A DNA stretch of 17,317 bases from an uncultured Gammaproteobacteria bacterium. GTDB lineage: Bacteria; Pseudomonadota; Gammaproteobacteria; SZUA-140. Below, piece after piece: positions 14,773-17,317 of the stretch. Below the pieces are notes generated by a model. It saw nothing but the letters and a program-made list of their open reading frames with translations, was not told the DNA's origin and ran no database searches. Positions within the stretch are counted from its first letter, which is position 1; each line of letters opens with the position of its first letter. The position numbers and the translations under genes were made by a program. The DNA lies in contig CALZIG010000136.1 in the NCBI GenBank assembly GCA_945787585.1, positions 1-17,317 on the forward strand, in the 5' to 3' direction.

Positions 14773-17240
14773 TTCTGGGAGCTTAATAGTGGCAGGTTTA
14801 ATGGTGAATCCTGTAGCCATTGATAGAATTCATCCGCTGAGAGTGGTTCACAAATATAGTTGCCCTGCGCCATATCGCAGCCCATCTTGTTGAGCATCTC
14901 CCATATTTGAAGCGACTCAACCCCTTCTGCGATCACTTTTCTGCCCATGTTATGGGCAAGGTCGATCGTGGCACGTACGATGGTGAGATCATCGTTATCC
15001 GTAATCATATCAATGACGAAGGATTTATCGATCTTGATCTCATCCATCGGAAGCTGTTTTAGATAGGCGAGTGAAGAATAGCCAGTACCAAAGTCATCGA
15101 TTGACAGATTGATCCCCATTGTTGATAACTCATTTAAAATTTTCATTGCACTAATCGGGTCAGACATCACGGCGCTTTCGGTGATTTCAAGTACCAGGTA
15201 TGCCGGGTCAAGTTGATACGTTTTACAACTCTCCTCTATATGGCTGCGCAAGTGTGGATCATGCAGGTTGTGAGTGGATAGATTGATGGCGATTTTGAGT
15301 TTATGCCCGCTATCGTGCCATTCTCGACAGGTCTTTAACGCTTCAGTGATGACCCATAAGGTGAGGGGTCTGATGAGCCCTGTATGTTCGGACAGTGGAA
15401 TAAAATGATCGGGGCTCATCGTGCCGAAGCGGGGGTGGTTCCAGCGCACAAGCGCCTCAACTTCTGCAACGTTGCCCGTTTTAAAGTCGACCTTTGGTTG
15501 ATAGTGCAGCAGCAGTTCATCATGATCGATCGCATGGCGTAGTTCCGTGGTAAGCGCAAGACGATCACGGCTGTGTTGATCCAGTGACGCATGATAAAAC
15601 GTATAGTCACTGTTGTTGTTTTTAGTGGCGTACATCGCAATATCGGCATGACGCATAAGTGTCGATGCATCGGCGCCGTGTTCAGGCGAGATGGCGATGC
15701 CGATACTGGCGCCGACATGAAAGGCCTGTTCTTCCAGCAAGTAGGGCTGGTCTATAGCGTTGATGACCTCCATCGCGATTGCCGCCGGCATTTCAGTATC
15801 TTCAATTAAGGGCAGTAATACCGCGAACTCATCACCGCCAAGGCGCGCAACCGTGTTTGATTTATGCAGCACTTCCCGCATGCGCTGGGCGACCTGCTGT
15901 AGAATGATGTCACCATAGTGGTGACCCAGCGTGTCATTGATCTCTTTAAAGCGATCAAGGTCAATCATAAAAAGGGCCAGCTTATGATTATTGCGTTCGT
16001 TTGTCTGAATGGCCTGATTAATCCGGTCTAGTAATAAGACGCGATTGGGTAGGTCGGTCAGTGAATCATGCAGCGCCTGGTATTCTAATTCTTCATTGGC
16101 GGCGGCCAGTTCGCTGGTGCGAATGATGACGCGACGTTCTAGTTCATTTTTAGCATACTTTCTTTCTGTAATGTCATGTGTGACATAAATATAGTGAGTT
16201 TGATAGTTGACAATCATCTTACTAATTGCCACTTCTAAAGGAAAAATAGCCCCGCTTTTACGGTAGCCCTGCGTCTCCTGAAGTTTGTGTTTATGTTGAT
16301 CTACTTCGGCATTTTGTGATCGATTAGAAATCATCGCTATTTTCAGCAGGGCGTTGGCATCTAGCAGGACATTGATATGTTCTCCAATCAACTCACCTTT
16401 TGTATAGTCAAAGAGGTTGATGGCAGCCGGGTTGAGTGACTCAATGATGCCAGTCGTATTTGTAATGATGATGCCATCCACGACATTTTCCATCACTGCG
16501 CGTAGATGTGCCTCGCGAGAGAGTGACGCCTGACTATGCTTGATGAGCGCCTTTTTCATCGTTTCCAGATTGTCAGTGAGACTAGCAACCTCCGAGATCG
16601 AAGAGATGACATTGAGTTGTTTATCTGTGTTGCCGGAGGCGATAATACGTGCATCGTCACGTAATTTTCGTATTGGGCGTGTGAGCTGCTGCCCGAGCAG
16701 ACCGGATAGCACCAGCGTAATCAGAATGTAGGCGCAGGCAAGTAATAAACTGACCTGGTATGTCTTTTCAATCTGATTGGCGACGGGGCGTTCATCAAAA
16801 CTGGTTTGTAGCGTGGCGATGAGTTCACCACCGCTGCTGATGAGTGGCGTCTCGATATGAAATTTACTATCGTTATGCTGAGCGAAGAACTGATCTTCTA
16901 TGAAAGGCTGGTTTAGGTCATCTACTTTAGTTTGACTTTGAATTACTTCGCCGGAGGTGTAAATGAGTTTGGCTGAGATAATCTGATGACTATTGACCAC
17001 ATTGTTGAGCAGTTCGAGTATGTGTGGATTGCTCACCTCATGGGTAATGATGGTCACTAGCAGGTTTGATTTTGAGTGGGCTTGTTCGATAAATCTTGAA
17101 TGGTAGCCATCTTTGACGATGAAATTAATACCAAAAAAGAGAAAGGGTACTAATATAGAGTGAATAAGTAGTTCACCCATCACCATGCGTCCAGTGAGGG
17201 TGCGAATAAAACTGTTTATTCGATTGAACCAGCTCATCAT
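14769..17240 (-). CDS. Membrane GGDEF-EAL protein with HAMP and PAS domains
   Basis: This 823-aa protein is a predicted inner-membrane c-di-GMP enzyme. In order it has: a membrane helix (about 19-42); a periplasmic sensor of roughly 118 residues with no recognised family; a second helix (163-183); HAMP (about 184-237, LTRPIRKL); PAS (about 248-363, ending VTHDITERK); GGDEF (signature 468-472); and EAL (595-597 in EVEALVRWNHP, with DDFGTGYSS at 715-723, NLS, ITES and AEGVES). Cyclase and phosphodiesterase residues both look intact. The cyclase inhibitory RxxD is replaced by HKSN (459-462). ATG 17240 (or 17237) lacks a clear Shine-Dalgarno; a weak TTGACC is the only upstream promoter hint. Which activity dominates, and what is sensed, cannot be told here. 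Confidence 0.93.
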   Translation of the reverse strand: MMSWFNRINSFIRTLTGRMVMGELLIHSILVPFLFFGINFIVKDGYHSRFIEQAHSKSNLLVTIITHEVSNPHILELLNNVVNSHQIISAKLIYTSGEVIQSQTKVDDLNQPFIEDQFFAQHNDSKFHIETPLISSGGELIATLQTSFDERPVANQIEKTYQVSLLLACAYILITLVLSGLLGQQLTRPIRKLRDDARIIASGNTDKQLNVISSISEVASLTDNLETMKKALIKHSQASLSREAHLRAVMENVVDGIIITNTTGIIESLNPAAINLFDYTKGELIGEHINVLLDANALLKIAMISNRSQNAEVDQHKHKLQETQGYRKSGAIFPLEVAISKMIVNYQTHYIYVTHDITERKYAKNELERRVIIRTSELAAANEELEYQALHDSLTDLPNRVLLLDRINQAIQTNERNNHKLALFMIDLDRFKEINDTLGHHYGDIILQQVAQRMREVLHKSNTVARLGGDEFAVLLPLIEDTEMPAAIAMEVINAIDQPYLLEEQAFHVGASIGIAISPEHGADASTLMRHADIAMYATKNNNSDYTFYHASLDQHSRDRLALTTELRHAIDHDELLLHYQPKVDFKTGNVAEVEALVRWNHPRFGTMSPDHFIPLSEHTGLIRPLTLWVITEALKTCREWHDSGHKLKIAINLSTHNLHDPHLRSHIEESCKTYQLDPAYLVLEITESAVMSDPISAMKILNELSTMGINLSIDDFGTGYSSLAYLKQLPMDEIKIDKSFVIDMITDNDDLTIVRATIDLAHNMGRKVIAEGVESLQIWEMLNKMGCDMAQGNYICEPLSADEFYQWLQDSPLNLPLLSSQN

Positions 17241-17317
17241 TAATGCACTATCATTACTTGGGACGATAATCGGTCAACGTTCATGCATAACCTTGTTAAG
17301 CTAAGTCGTAATCAAAA

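Overview
The window reads as ordinary chromosomal DNA from a gammaproteobacterium. QueA, Tgt, YajC, SecD, SecF, GlyA, NrdR, RibD, riboflavin synthase, RibH, NusB, ThiL and PgpA all align well, from memory, with their Escherichia coli counterparts, and both gene orders (queA-tgt-yajC-secD-secF and nrdR-rib-nusB-thiL-pgpA) are classical for that class. I cannot place the genus. I see no phage, transposon, integron, plasmid function, CRISPR array or defence system.

Layout. A leucine tRNA (anticodon CAA) on the minus strand opens the window, with a stable-RNA-type promoter. Divergent from it runs queA-tgt-yajC-secD-secF (193-5656): two queuosine tRNA-modification enzymes followed by the Sec auxiliary membrane complex. 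It ends in a probable intrinsic terminator at about 5673-5705. A diguanylate cyclase gene (5704-7041, minus) converges on that terminator. The only long non-coding stretch (7042-7448) lies between this gene and glyA and carries a good sigma70-type promoter for glyA. From glyA (7449) a tight plus-strand block runs to 14772: glyA, nrdR, ribD, ribE, ribBX, ribH, nusB, thiL, pgpA. It covers one-carbon metabolism, repression of ribonucleotide reductase, riboflavin synthesis, transcription antitermination, thiamine diphosphate formation and phosphatidylglycerol synthesis. A large membrane GGDEF-EAL sensor gene (14769-17240, minus) converges on pgpA so closely that the two stop codons share a TTAA.

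How the genes work together. RibD, RibBX, RibH and riboflavin synthase cover riboflavin synthesis from the GTP cyclohydrolase II product onward (the pathway phosphatase is not seen), but not GTP cyclohydrolase II itself. The C-terminal RibA-like half of RibBX has lost all three zinc cysteines, so a separate ribA must lie elsewhere. Two c-di-GMP enzymes flank the glyA-pgpA block. The soluble one keeps GGEEF and an intact RxxD inhibitory site. The membrane one keeps both GGDEF and EAL catalytic motifs but has lost the inhibitory site.

The most useful second looks are the degenerate RibA half, the contrast between the two c-di-GMP enzymes, the shared-stop convergence at 14769-14772, the mini-ORF in the secD-secF gap, and a possible leaderless thiL transcript. 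I found no convincing new multi-gene system.
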